A stretch of DNA of 10,125 nt from Clostridiales bacterium (GCA_004557805.1 SFFS01000086.1:1-10125), one strand, 5' to 3'. Positions 1 through 6,148 are shown, counted from the first letter of the stretch. The notes: generated by a model from the sequence alone, not told the origin. Numbers and translations: made by a program.

Positions 1-32
1 GTAAGCTACGGAATAAATAGGGGGTTCTGAAT

Positions 33-278
33 ATGGCTGCTTTGAGAATTATCTGCACCGTTTTGCTGGTGCTTTGCGCGCTTGTCGTGATCGTCAGCGT
101 CCTGCTGCAGCAGGGTCAGACCGAAGGCCTCGGCTCCATCGCCGGCGGCGCGGAAACGTTCTTCGGCAAGAATAAGTCCAAGTCCTACGAAGGCAAGCTG
201 GCGCTGGCCACGAAGGTTTGCGGCACCGCGTTCATCGTGCTGAGCCTCGTCATCGCGGCGATCGTCTCCCGCGGCTGA
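33..278 (+). CDS. secG: Preprotein translocase subunit SecG
   Basis: SecG is the small accessory subunit of the SecYEG channel in the cytoplasmic membrane and assists SecA-driven protein export. The 81-residue product has the family layout: a first membrane helix at about residues 4-25, a short loop with the conserved LLQQG and GLGSIAGGAETFFG stretches (about 24-45), then a second helix at about 58-78. Length is normal for Gram-positive SecG. The ATG at 33 is preceded by a run of five G (20-24) eight bases upstream, which supports this start. A strong terminator follows within 25 bases, so secG is a single gene or the last of an operon that begins outside the window. Recognition of the family is secure. 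Confidence 0.96.
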   Translation: MAALRIICTVLLVLCALVVIVSVLLQQGQTEGLGSIAGGAETFFGKNKSKSYEGKLALATKVCGTAFIVLSLVIAAIVSRG

Positions 279-299
279 GAACGGACAAACACAATCAAT

Positions 300-337
300 A
301 AAAAACCGGGACAGGTTTTCTCTGTCTCGGTTTTTTG
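300..337 (+). terminator. Rho-independent terminator of secG
   Basis: CCGGGACAG (306-314) pairs with CTGTCTCGG (322-330) with one G-T wobble and a 7-base loop. Flanking A and T runs extend the stem, and six T follow at 331-336. It lies just downstream of the secG stop codon. Confidence 0.9.
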
Positions 338-383
338 TTATGCTTCAAAGCAGAAACTCTCTTTTTCGGCGCGCAGGCGCCCG

Positions 384-419
384 AAAAAAATACGCCGCCT
401 CTCGCATGGAGAAGCGGCG
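384..419 (-). terminator. Rho-independent terminator of the acyltransferase-like gene
   Basis: Read on the minus strand, CGCCGCTTCTC (419-409) pairs with GAGAGGCGGCG (403-393) with one wobble and a 5-base loop. A seven-T tract follows at 390-384. It begins 9 bases past the stop of the gene at 428-1282 and stands back to back with the secG terminator, so the two convergent genes each have their own. Confidence 0.88.
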
Positions 420-427
420 CTTTTCTG

Positions 428-1282
428 TCAGATTTCCCGGTTTACCTGCTCGGGCGGAGTGAGCAGCATGGCCGGATTGGCCAACAGTTCGCGCAGATAG
501 CTGAACGCGCGGCCGTACTCCGCGCCGCATGCGATGCGCTCGTCGATCACCACGCCCAGCGGAATCACGCGGCGGAAACGCACCGCGCCGCCCGGGGCGG
601 GCTCAGCCTGGCGTTCGATGCGGCCCATGCCTACAAACACGCTCGTCGTGCCGAAATTGTAGATATGGTGATATACGCTCGGCAGGCCGATCGAAGCCAT
701 GTTCGTGATGAACATGCTGGTGTGGAACGGGCTGGCCTCGAGAATCAGGTTCGGCATGATGCCGTGATTATCAAGGAAGCGCGCCAGCGCCACGACGAAC
801 GTCGCCAGCCCCGGCAGGCTCAGCAGCGTTGTCGCCACCTTGTCGGTCATGTTTGAGGTAACGGGCTTGCGGTTTTCTTCAATGGCCGCTGCGAACAGAT
901 TATGCACGTCCATCAGCGTCGATTCCGGCGGAAGTTTGACCTTGATGGTCGTCTCCTGAATATCGTCGCCCTCCATCGATTTGAGCACTGCCAGCGATAC
1001 GGCGATGTGGTTGCGCGCGTACACCTTCTTGTTCATGATAAAGCGGTTCATTTCCGGATACTTTGCAACCGTGCGCACATACGCCGCGATAATCAGATCC
1101 ATGTAGCTGATCTGATGGCCTTCGTCGCGCTGCGCGCGGATGAACGCCGTCAGCGTGTCGCAATCGATGTGCTGCGTCACCATTACCTGGGAGTCGTCGC
1201 GCCGCGGCATCACATAGGGCGTCAGCCCTACGATCGGATCTTTCAGCTTGAGCCGGCGGCCGTCCTGTCGTCTTCCGAACAT
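428..1282 (-). CDS. Lone 2-oxoacid dehydrogenase E2-like acyltransferase (catalytic-domain-only)
   Basis: The 284-residue protein resembles the catalytic domain of 2-oxoacid dehydrogenase E2 acyltransferases and chloramphenicol acetyltransferase. It has the middle segment ISYMDLIIAAYVRTVAKYP (58-76), SPFHTSMFITNMASIGLPSVYHH (184-206) and the FGTTSVFVGMG strand (210-220). There is no lipoyl domain and no E1 or E3 gene nearby, so it is probably not part of a classical dehydrogenase complex. The region that normally reads DHRxxDG reads DERIACG (247-253): the catalytic His is Glu and the Asp position is Cys. From memory, stand-alone clostridial relatives often have DERICDG, so His to Glu may be a family trait while the Asp change would be specific. 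The ATG at 1282 has AGGAAGG upstream on the minus strand. Substrate and activity are unknown. Confidence 0.82.
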   Translation of the reverse strand: MFGRRQDGRRLKLKDPIVGLTPYVMPRRDDSQVMVTQHIDCDTLTAFIRAQRDEGHQISYMDLIIAAYVRTVAKYPEMNRFIMNKKVYARNHIAVSLAVLKSMEGDDIQETTIKVKLPPESTLMDVHNLFAAAIEENRKPVTSNMTDKVATTLLSLPGLATFVVALARFLDNHGIMPNLILEASPFHTSMFITNMASIGLPSVYHHIYNFGTTSVFVGMGRIERQAEPAPGGAVRFRRVIPLGVVIDERIACGAEYGRAFSYLRELLANPAMLLTPPEQVNREI

Positions 1283-1347
1283 TTTTACCTTCCTTTCAGG
1301 GATACCGATAAATTCAAATGAAACTCAAGAAAAATAAATCCGTGCAC

Positions 1348-1376
1348 ATTATACGATATTCCCAAGGGAAAGGCAA
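1348..1376 (-). promoter_or_regulatory. Promoter of the E2-like gene
   Basis: On the minus strand a perfect TATAAT (1353-1348) lies 17 bases from TTGCCT (1376-1371), which matches the -35 consensus at 4 of 6 positions. It sits about 65 bases upstream of the ATG at 1282, so the gene is transcribed separately from the minus-strand gene at 1402-1905. Confidence 0.7.
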
Positions 1377-1401
1377 GGAAAACGCAATTTCCGCAGGCGC
1401 G

Positions 1402-1905
1402 CTACGCCGTCATCCGCATAATGGCCTCGATGCCCCGGCGGTAAAGCGTTTTAAGCGTATCCAGACAGTACGCCCGGCCATGTTCCCGCTCGCAGCGCTC
1501 CGTCAGCTCTCCAAAGGACAGATGGTCGATCGCGTGGCGCTCCACCACCCATTTCTCCCGTTCGCACAGGCCGCCCAGCCACGCTTCGACCATGCGGCAT
1601 TGGTGCTGCGCAAGGATCAGTTCGCTCTGCGCCGCGCGAAGCGCGTCGGAGTACGGGTTCAGCGCGGCGTCTCCATCGGCGGCGGCGCAGGCAAGGCGCG
1701 CGGCCGGATCGCCGGGCATTCCGCCGCGCGAACCGCATTGCTCCGCAGGCCGCGCCGCCAGCGCGTTCTCCCGGATGAGCGCCTCCGGGCGCTGCGCCAG
1801 CGCAAATTGTTTTCTCAGCAGCGCAATTTCCGATTCGAGACAGGCAGCCCGCGCCCGCGTAATCCTGTAATCCCTCAAAAGCGCCTTGATGCGTTCCTTC
1901 TCCAT
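1402..1905 (-). CDS. Phage-type sigma-like / ArpU-like helix-turn-helix regulator (putative)
   Basis: This 167-residue protein starts with a basic, coiled-coil-like helix (residues 2-38). A low-complexity Ala/Gly/Pro linker follows (50-85, including GDPAARLA). The C-terminal half (about 98-165) resembles sigma region 4 or ArpU/RinA-like phage transcription activators: a long helix, EREKWVVERHAIDHLSFGEL (115-134), then a recognition-like helix near 146-164. I infer a DNA-binding regulator, possibly of prophage origin, but no phage structural genes are in the window. The start is supported by AAAGGAG six bases before the ATG at 1905. The stop is TAG, showing that this genome does use TAG as a terminator. 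It is divergent from the XRE gene and shares its control region. Family assignment is tentative. Confidence 0.6.
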   Translation of the reverse strand: MEKERIKALLRDYRITRARAACLESEIALLRKQFALAQRPEALIRENALAARPAEQCGSRGGMPGDPAARLACAAADGDAALNPYSDALRAAQSELILAQHQCRMVEAWLGGLCEREKWVVERHAIDHLSFGELTERCEREHGRAYCLDTLKTLYRRGIEAIMRMTA

Positions 1906-1925
1906 GTGCAGCTCCTTTCCGCGTT

Positions 1926-1940
1926 ATCGCGTTATGCGAT
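1926..1940. promoter_or_regulatory. Candidate operator (inverted repeat) in the divergent control region
   Basis: ATCGC (1926-1930) and GCGAT (1936-1940) form a perfect inverted repeat with a 5-base spacer, right after the -10 box of the minus-strand promoter. Related GCGATATA-type sequences recur at 1979-1986 and 2032-2039. They could be binding sites of the adjacent XRE protein, which would then control both genes. This is inference from position only. Confidence 0.4.
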
Positions 1941-1941
1941 T

Positions 1942-1970
1942 ATTATACGCGGCACGTTTCCATTTGTCAA
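1942..1970 (-). promoter_or_regulatory. Perfect-consensus sigma-A promoter of the phage-type regulator
   Basis: On the minus strand the -35 is TTGACA (1970-1965) and the -10 is TATAAT (1947-1942), with exactly 17 bases between. All 12 consensus positions match. It lies 36 bases upstream of the ATG at 1905, giving a short leader. Confidence 0.85.
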
Positions 1971-2012
1971 CGCATTTCGCGATATAATTTGCTTTGCTTT
2001 TGATATCCACGG

Positions 2013-2041
2013 TTGCTTTTCAGCGCGCAATGCGATATACT
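2013..2041 (+). promoter_or_regulatory. Probable promoter of the XRE operon
   Basis: TTGCTT (2013-2018) and TATACT (2036-2041) are separated by 17 bases. The -10 matches at 5 of 6 positions and the -35 only in TTG. The -10 overlaps one of the GCGATATA repeats, as expected for autorepression. The start codon follows at 2068. Confidence 0.55.
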
Positions 2042-2067
2042 TATTTATTGAAAAAGGGGGGAACGCC

Positions 2068-2400
2068 ATGTTTGCCGAGCGATTCAAGCTGCTTCGAGAA
2101 CAGGCCGGGCTGACGCAGACCGCGTTCGCCAGAGCTTTCGGCGTAGCGCAGTCGACGGTAGCGGGCTGGGAATCCGGTTCCCGGGAGCCGAACATCGCAA
2201 CCGTGCGGCGGCTGGCGGAGTATTTCGGCGTAACAGCGGATTACCTTCTGGGCGGCGAAGCGCCCGCGCTCGACGAGCGGCTGGAAGCGATGCACAAAAA
2301 CCCCAAGCTGGGCCTGCTGTTTGACCGCACGGCCCGGATGACATCGGAAGACCTGGACGCGGTGCTGCACATCGTGCGCCAGATGCAGAGGGACGAATGA
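2068..2400 (+). CDS. XRE-family (Cro/CI-like) transcriptional repressor
   Basis: This 110-residue protein has an N-terminal helix-turn-helix of the HTH_3 type (residues about 5-60). The turn region QTAFARAFGVAQSTVAGWESG is followed by the family-typical REPNIATVRRLAEYFGVTADYLLGG. A short C-terminal tail (about 70-110) is helical and may mediate dimerisation; there is no LexA-like peptidase domain. The ATG at 2068 is chosen over upstream in-frame codons because GGGGGG (2056-2061) precedes it by six bases. The gene overlaps the next one by four bases (ATGA at 2397), indicating translational coupling. It probably represses its own operon and the divergent phage-type regulator, an arrangement like that in phage or mobile-element control regions. 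Confidence 0.93.
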   Translation: MFAERFKLLREQAGLTQTAFARAFGVAQSTVAGWESGSREPNIATVRRLAEYFGVTADYLLGGEAPALDERLEAMHKNPKLGLLFDRTARMTSEDLDAVLHIVRQMQRDE

Positions 2401-2975
2401 CGGAATTTTTACAGAATCTGGCCGGCGGGACGCGCGTGATGATCGACCTGTGCGGGCATGACGAAGAAGGCGGAAAGGTGCAGTTCACCACGGAGGGCCT
2501 TCTGTTCACGCGCGAAAACACGTCGCTGCTGGTCTATGAAGAAGTGAATCCGGACGACATGACCGCGGCGCAGTCGGTCATCCGGTTCGACGAGAGCAGC
2601 GTATGCGTCGTGCGCGGCAGCGAGCCGTTCTCCGCGATGGAGTTTCACGAGGGCCGGCTGTGCGAGAGCGAATACCGCGCAGAGGGGCAAAGCCTGATGC
2701 TGCGCGTGTTTCCGACGGAAGTAACAGTTAAACTGCGCGGCGCGCGCGGGCATTTGCGCATCGTCTATCAGGTGACGCTGGGGCTGCTCGGCGGCGCAAT
2801 GCAGGAAACGGGCGTGCGCAGGCTGGACGTCCGGTTCCGTCCCGCAGGCTCGGCGGCCGGCAGCAGCGCGGGCGGAAAGCGTTCCTCGCGCGCGAACGCG
2901 CCTGTCAGCATGCCTTCGCAGGACGCGGCGGCGCAATTCCTGCAGGAGATTTTTCCGCAGGATAAGCGTCCATGA
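2397..2975 (+). CDS. DUF1934 (YwiB-like) beta-barrel protein
   Basis: The 192-residue product matches the DUF1934 / YwiB pattern over residues about 12-148. Recognisable pieces are a repeat of beta strands, TEGLLFTRENTSLLVYEE (32-49), a T/S-VIRF strand, VVRGSEPFSAMEFHEGRL (71-88), and a closing GHLRIVYQVTLG (118-129). The fold is expected to be calycin-like; its role is not established. A Ser/Gly/Ala-rich tail (150-192) is longer than I would expect for the family. In Bacillus the homologue lies upstream of argS; here it sits in an XRE operon instead and argS is absent. It overlaps the previous and the next gene by four bases each, so all three are probably made together. It has no signal peptide. 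Confidence 0.78.
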   Translation: MTEFLQNLAGGTRVMIDLCGHDEEGGKVQFTTEGLLFTRENTSLLVYEEVNPDDMTAAQSVIRFDESSVCVVRGSEPFSAMEFHEGRLCESEYRAEGQSLMLRVFPTEVTVKLRGARGHLRIVYQVTLGLLGGAMQETGVRRLDVRFRPAGSAAGSSAGGKRSSRANAPVSMPSQDAAAQFLQEIFPQDKRP

Positions 2976-3484
2976 CCAATCCGGCCCTGGAGCTGCGCGA
3001 GGCGCTGCGCGCGCGCTACCCCGGCGCGATGGTGCGCTGGGACGATTCCGGCCGCGCGCTGCTGGTAACGGACGCGCCGCGCCGCGGCTGCGACGTGCAG
3101 GACGCGCCTGCCGCGAACGGCCTGGCCTATTACGACCTGCCGCCCGCCGCGCTCACGGTTCCATCCGCGCCGCCGTTTGCGGGTTACACGGACGATTTTC
3201 CGGAGCTTCAGGCCGCTCTGGCAATGCTGCTTCCGGATGGTTTTTCGGCGCAGAAATGCGCCGCGGAGCTTTCGCCGCAGGGGCGCCGGCTTGTACAGAC
3301 GGCGCTGGCCGCATGCGCGCGCGGCGAACGGCAGGTTCGTGCGCTGCTTCCGAATCTGCGGGCTGCGTGGGCCGCAGCGCTGCGCGAAAAAAACGCCGCG
3401 CAGAAAACCGCGTGCCGGACGGCGGCAGCCGTGCTGGCGGCGTGGGACGCGGAACGGCGCGAACGCTCGCGGGCTGAAACGTAA
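2972..3484 (+). CDS. Hypothetical protein, last gene of the XRE operon
   Basis: I do not recognise this 170-residue protein. It is rich in Ala and Arg and has no membrane segment or signal peptide. The N-terminal part (about 1-65) looks mixed alpha/beta, with GAMVRWDDSGRALLVTDAPRRG at 18-39. The C-terminal part (about 75-168) looks wholly helical. Cysteines occur at 40, 96, 115 and 147, but with no metal-binding spacing. The ATG at 2972 overlaps the DUF1934 stop (ATGA), which supports both the start and the reality of the gene. Codon choice, with G/C-ending codons, fits its neighbours. It may be a partner of the DUF1934 protein, but only the gene order suggests it. No terminator is visible after the TAA. 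Confidence 0.72.
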   Translation: MTNPALELREALRARYPGAMVRWDDSGRALLVTDAPRRGCDVQDAPAANGLAYYDLPPAALTVPSAPPFAGYTDDFPELQAALAMLLPDGFSAQKCAAELSPQGRRLVQTALAACARGERQVRALLPNLRAAWAAALREKNAAQKTACRTAAAVLAAWDAERRERSRAET

Positions 3485-3710
3485 CGCGGTTCCCCTCGCA
3501 TGGCGCGTCAGGAAAACAATCTTTTCCGGGGCGCGGGCGTGCGGAGACAGCGCTGAGCGCACAGGTACGCGGCACACCTGGCGGCCGGAAATGAAAACGG
3601 AGCGTATGAGTTATGTCCGCATCCGCGGGCCGCATGGGCGCAAAACGCGCCGCACCTCATATGAAGGTGCGAACGCGCCGAAAAAAAGAACCCCCTGGAG
3701 GTTTATCAGA

Positions 3711-3986
3711 ATGAAGCAATGCATGGACTCCGAAAACCTGCACCGCCGGCTGCGGAAAATCGTCGGGCAGGTGTAGGCGATCGACCGTATGGTGGATGAG
3801 GACGTGCCGTGCGAGGACATTCTCGTGCAGCTGAACGCGGCGAAAGCCGCGCTGCATAAATGCGGCCAGGTGGTGCTCGAGGGGCATATCCGCCATTGCG
3901 TGCGCGACGGCATCGAGCACGGCGACGCTGATAAAACCATTCAGGATTTTACAAAGGCCGTAGAACGCTTCGCCAATATGGGTTGA
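3711..3986 (+). pseudogene. csoR: CsoR-type metal-sensing repressor interrupted by an in-frame TAG
   Basis: CsoR-family proteins are all-helical repressors that leave the DNA when they bind Cu(I). The reading frame from ATG 3711 (GGAGG at 3697-3701) gives RLRKIVGQV, then TAG (3774-3776, codon 22), then continues in frame as AIDRMVDEDVPCEDILVQL to the TGA at 3986. Numbered through the stop, C34, H59 and C63 reproduce the Cys-x24-His-x3-Cys copper site of CsoR. Family members usually have Arg or Gln at codon 22, so one C-to-T change of a CAG codon explains the stop. An internal ATG at 3789 would give a 65-residue product with the metal ligands but without most of helix 1. Options are a true null, restart, suppression or a base error. 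An imperfect palindrome at 3689-3703 overlaps the ribosome binding site. Nothing else is clear in 3485-3688. Confidence 0.88.
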
Positions 3987-3995
3987 ATTCTGCCG

Positions 3996-4024
3996 AAAAG
4001 CCGCTGTTTCAAGCGGCTTTTTTC
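3996..4024 (+). terminator. Rho-independent terminator after csoR
   Basis: AAAGCCGCT (3997-4005) pairs perfectly with AGCGGCTTT (4012-4020) around a 6-base loop, with further T to 4023. It separates csoR from the ATPase operon, which has its own promoter. Confidence 0.88.
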
Positions 4025-4032
4025 TTTCGCCC

Positions 4033-4062
4033 TCGACAAGCGCATACCCCTATAGGCATAAT
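4033..4062 (+). promoter_or_regulatory. Promoter of the metal ATPase operon
   Basis: TCGACA (4033-4038) matches the -35 box at 5 of 6 positions and CATAAT (4057-4062) matches the -10 at 5 of 6, with an 18-base spacer. The expected start of transcription is near 4069, leaving a leader of about 30 bases. Both operator candidates overlap this promoter or its start site. Confidence 0.7.
4045..4060. promoter_or_regulatory. CsoR-like operator, site 1
   Basis: TACCCCTATAGGCATA contains the perfect palindrome CCTATAGG (4049-4056) flanked by TA on both sides. It resembles the ATACCCC-type CsoR operators of Gram-positive bacteria. It lies in the promoter spacer and overlaps the -10, so bound repressor would block RNA polymerase. 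Confidence 0.65.
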
Positions 4063-4091
4063 CTCTCTATACCCCACCTGGTATAGAGAGA
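4062..4091. promoter_or_regulatory. CsoR-like operator, site 2: perfect 12-bp inverted repeat
   Basis: TCTCTCTATACC (4062-4073) and GGTATAGAGAGA (4080-4091) are perfect inverted copies around CCACCT. The core again contains ATACCCC. It spans the expected transcription start and ends inside the purine-rich ribosome binding region of the ATPase. Because transcription should begin near 4069, the full hairpin would not form in RNA, so a DNA-binding site is more likely than a riboregulator. Confidence 0.65.
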
Positions 4092-4100
4092 GGGAACGAT

Positions 4101-5978
4101 ATGAAACCCCTGATGAAAAAGCTGGAAGCGCTGCTGGATAAGGGCGGTACAAAAAAGGATGTGGCGCTGCTGGCCGTTTCCGGCGCGGCGCTGCTGCTGA
4201 GCATTTTCAAAGCGTTTCCCGGGCTGCCCGATCCGGCGTGGATCGCCATTCTGCTCTGCGGCGTGCCGATTATTCTCGAGGCCGTAATCGGCCTGGCGAC
4301 GGCGTTCGATGTAAAAGCCGACGTGCTGGTTTCTCTGGCGCTGATCGCCTCGGTCTGCATCGGCGAAGATTTCACAGCGGGCGAAGCGGCGTTCATCATG
4401 CAGCTGGGCGCGCTGCTGGAAGACCTGACCGTCGCCAAAGCGCGCGCGGGCATTGAAAAGCTCGTCAGGCTCACGCCGCAGACGGCTCGCGTGCTCTCCG
4501 GCGGCGGTGAAAGCGTCGTCCTCGCCGAACAGGTGCAGCCCGGCGACCTGCTGCGCGTGCTGCCCGGCGAAACGATCCCCGTGGACGGCGTAATCGTCTC
4601 CGGCCGCACGTCCGTCAATCAGGCGGTGATGACCGGCGAGTCGCTGCCCGTCGATAAATCCGCAGGCGACGAGGTTTCTTCCGGTACGGCCAACCAGTTC
4701 GGCGCGTTTGAAATGCGCGCTACAAAGGTCGGCGAAGACAGCTCCATCCAGCGAATGATCCGCCTCGTGCAATCAGCCGACGCGGGCAAGGCGAAAATCG
4801 TCTCGCTCGCCGACCGTTGGGCGACATGGATCGTCGTAACGGCGCTATGCGCCGCGCTGCTGACGTGGCTGTTCTCCGGGCAGATCATCCGCGCGGTAAC
4901 GATTCTCGTCGTGTTCTGCCCGTGCGCGCTGGTACTGGCCACACCCACGGCCAGCATGGCGGCTATCGGAAACGCGACGAAGCACGGTTTCCTCGTGCGC
5001 GAAAGCGACGCGCTGGAACGGCTGGCTGCCGTGAAGGAAATTGCCTTCGACAAAACCGGCACGCTCACCCGCGGGCGGCCGGAGGTTGTGGCCGTTGAAG
5101 CCTGCGAAGGATTCTCCCGCGAAGAGGTTTACCGGCTGGCCACAGCGGCGGAAAGCATTTCGGAACATCCGCTGGGCAGGGCTGTCGTGCGCGGGTTCCG
5201 CGCCGACCACGGCGAATGCGCGCGCCCCGATTCCTTCTCGATGATCCCCGGCCGGGGCGTGGAAGCCTCGTCGGAGGGCCGTGCCGTGCTGGCGGGCAGC
5301 GCAGTGTTCCTGGCGGAGCGCGGCGTTTCGATTCCGCCGGAAACGACCGCTTCCGCGCAGGCGAAGCAGGACGGCGGCGCAACGCTGATTTTCCTTGCGG
5401 CGGATGGAAAATGCGCCGGCTTCCTCGCGCTGGCCGACACGCTGCGCCCGGGCAGCGCCGGAATGATCCGCGCGCTCTCATCCCTCGACGTGGCGCCCGT
5501 GCTGCTGACAGGCGACGCGCCCAACGCCGCGCACGCCATCGCGGCGAAACTCGGCATTGAAAAAGTGTGCGCGGGCTGTCTGCCAGAGGATAAGCTCCGC
5601 CGCATCGAAGCCGATCAGAAGCGCGGCCTGCCCGTCTGCATGATCGGCGACGGCGTAAACGACGCGCCCGCGCTCAAGCGCGCCGACGTAGGCGTCGCTA
5701 TGGGCGGCGTGGGCAGCGACATCGCCGTAGACGCCGCCGACATCGCGTTCGTGGACGACAAGGTGGAGGAACTTCCGCATCTGCTGGCGCTTTCTCACCG
5801 CATGATGCGCACCATCAAGCTGAACCTCACCTTCTCCATGACGCTCAATTTCCTCGCCATCGCGCTGGCCATCACCGGCGTGCTTTCCCCCGTCGTGGGC
5901 GCGCTGGCGCACAACGCCGGCTCGGTGCTCGTCATCGCAAATTCCGCACTGCTTTTGAAATGGAGGAAACGGAAATGA
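4101..5978 (+). CDS. P1B-type heavy-metal-translocating ATPase
   Basis: This membrane pump would move a transition metal ion across the cytoplasmic membrane using ATP. Visible marks in the 625 residues are TGES (178-181, actuator domain), the CPC metal-binding motif in a membrane helix (273-275), the phosphorylated Asp in DKTGTLT (D317), the HP motif of P1B ATPases in SEHPLG (356-357) and GDGVND (516-521). About eight membrane helices are likely: residues 21-38, 46-66, 73-87, 92-107, 243-259, 264-283, 577-595 and 600-619. The cytosolic N-terminus has no HMA metal-binding domain or His-rich stretch. The last helix reads HNAGSVLVIANSALLL, unlike the MSxSS pattern of copper exporters, so the metal (Cu, Zn, Cd or other) cannot be fixed from sequence. 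A CsoR-type regulator and CsoR-like sites point to copper. It overlaps the following small gene. Confidence 0.95.
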   Translation: MKPLMKKLEALLDKGGTKKDVALLAVSGAALLLSIFKAFPGLPDPAWIAILLCGVPIILEAVIGLATAFDVKADVLVSLALIASVCIGEDFTAGEAAFIMQLGALLEDLTVAKARAGIEKLVRLTPQTARVLSGGGESVVLAEQVQPGDLLRVLPGETIPVDGVIVSGRTSVNQAVMTGESLPVDKSAGDEVSSGTANQFGAFEMRATKVGEDSSIQRMIRLVQSADAGKAKIVSLADRWATWIVVTALCAALLTWLFSGQIIRAVTILVVFCPCALVLATPTASMAAIGNATKHGFLVRESDALERLAAVKEIAFDKTGTLTRGRPEVVAVEACEGFSREEVYRLATAAESISEHPLGRAVVRGFRADHGECARPDSFSMIPGRGVEASSEGRAVLAGSAVFLAERGVSIPPETTASAQAKQDGGATLIFLAADGKCAGFLALADTLRPGSAGMIRALSSLDVAPVLLTGDAPNAAHAIAAKLGIEKVCAGCLPEDKLRRIEADQKRGLPVCMIGDGVNDAPALKRADVGVAMGGVGSDIAVDAADIAFVDDKVEELPHLLALSHRMMRTIKLNLTFSMTLNFLAIALAITGVLSPVVGALAHNAGSVLVIANSALLLKWRKRK

Positions 5979-6148
5979 CTATCGGAATCATCGGCCTTGT
6001 GATCGGCCTGCTCGTGCTGGCCGCCGGCCTGTACTACCTCGCGCATGAGAAAAACGACCCGGAATCGAGGAAGATTTACGGTGTCATCAGCGCCGTGGGC
6101 GCTGTATTATCCCTTGCAATGCTGCTGAAAATCATCTTTGCCGCGTAA
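5975..6148 (+). CDS. Small two-helix membrane protein coupled to the metal ATPase
   Basis: This 57-residue product consists of two predicted membrane helices (about 2-24 and 38-56) joined by a short charged loop, AHEKNDPESRKIYG. The ATG at 5975 is preferred over the in-frame ATG at 5960 because GGAGG (5962-5966) stands eight bases before it and the ATG overlaps the ATPase stop as ATGA. Such coupling suggests that the two proteins are made in matched amounts. I do not know a named family; a small subunit or modulator of the pump is a reasonable guess but unproven. There are no Cys or Met clusters, and the only His is in the loop, so direct metal handling is not evident. No clear terminator follows. 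Confidence 0.7.
   Translation: MTIGIIGLVIGLLVLAAGLYYLAHEKNDPESRKIYGVISAVGAVLSLAMLLKIIFAA

Noticed and set aside
1318..2067. Long plus-strand open frame before the XRE start
   Set aside because: It is the antisense shadow of the GC-rich minus-strand regulator gene and spans its promoter; the real start is the ATG at 2068 with a clear ribosome binding site.
2768..3635. Large minus-strand open frames (2768-3577 and 3153-3635)
   Set aside because: They are Arg/Ala-rich shadows of the DUF1934 and hypothetical genes, without ribosome binding sites or recognisable domains.
3651..3671. Hairpin CGCACCT / AGGTGCG before csoR as a terminator or riboswitch
   Set aside because: Only 7 bp, no T tract directly after it and no conserved riboswitch sequence nearby.
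3177..3776. Plus-strand 199-residue open frame
   Set aside because: Very Arg-rich, out of frame with the gene at 2972-3484, and it ends at the same TAG as the csoR frame; only its last part is csoR sequence.
4062..4091. The perfect inverted repeat as an RNA thermometer or attenuator of the ATPase
   Set aside because: The predicted transcription start near 4069 removes much of the left arm from the RNA, so an operator fits better.
4050..4772. Minus-strand open frames opposite the ATPase
   Set aside because: His/Arg/Gln-rich antisense shadow of a secure P1B ATPase gene.
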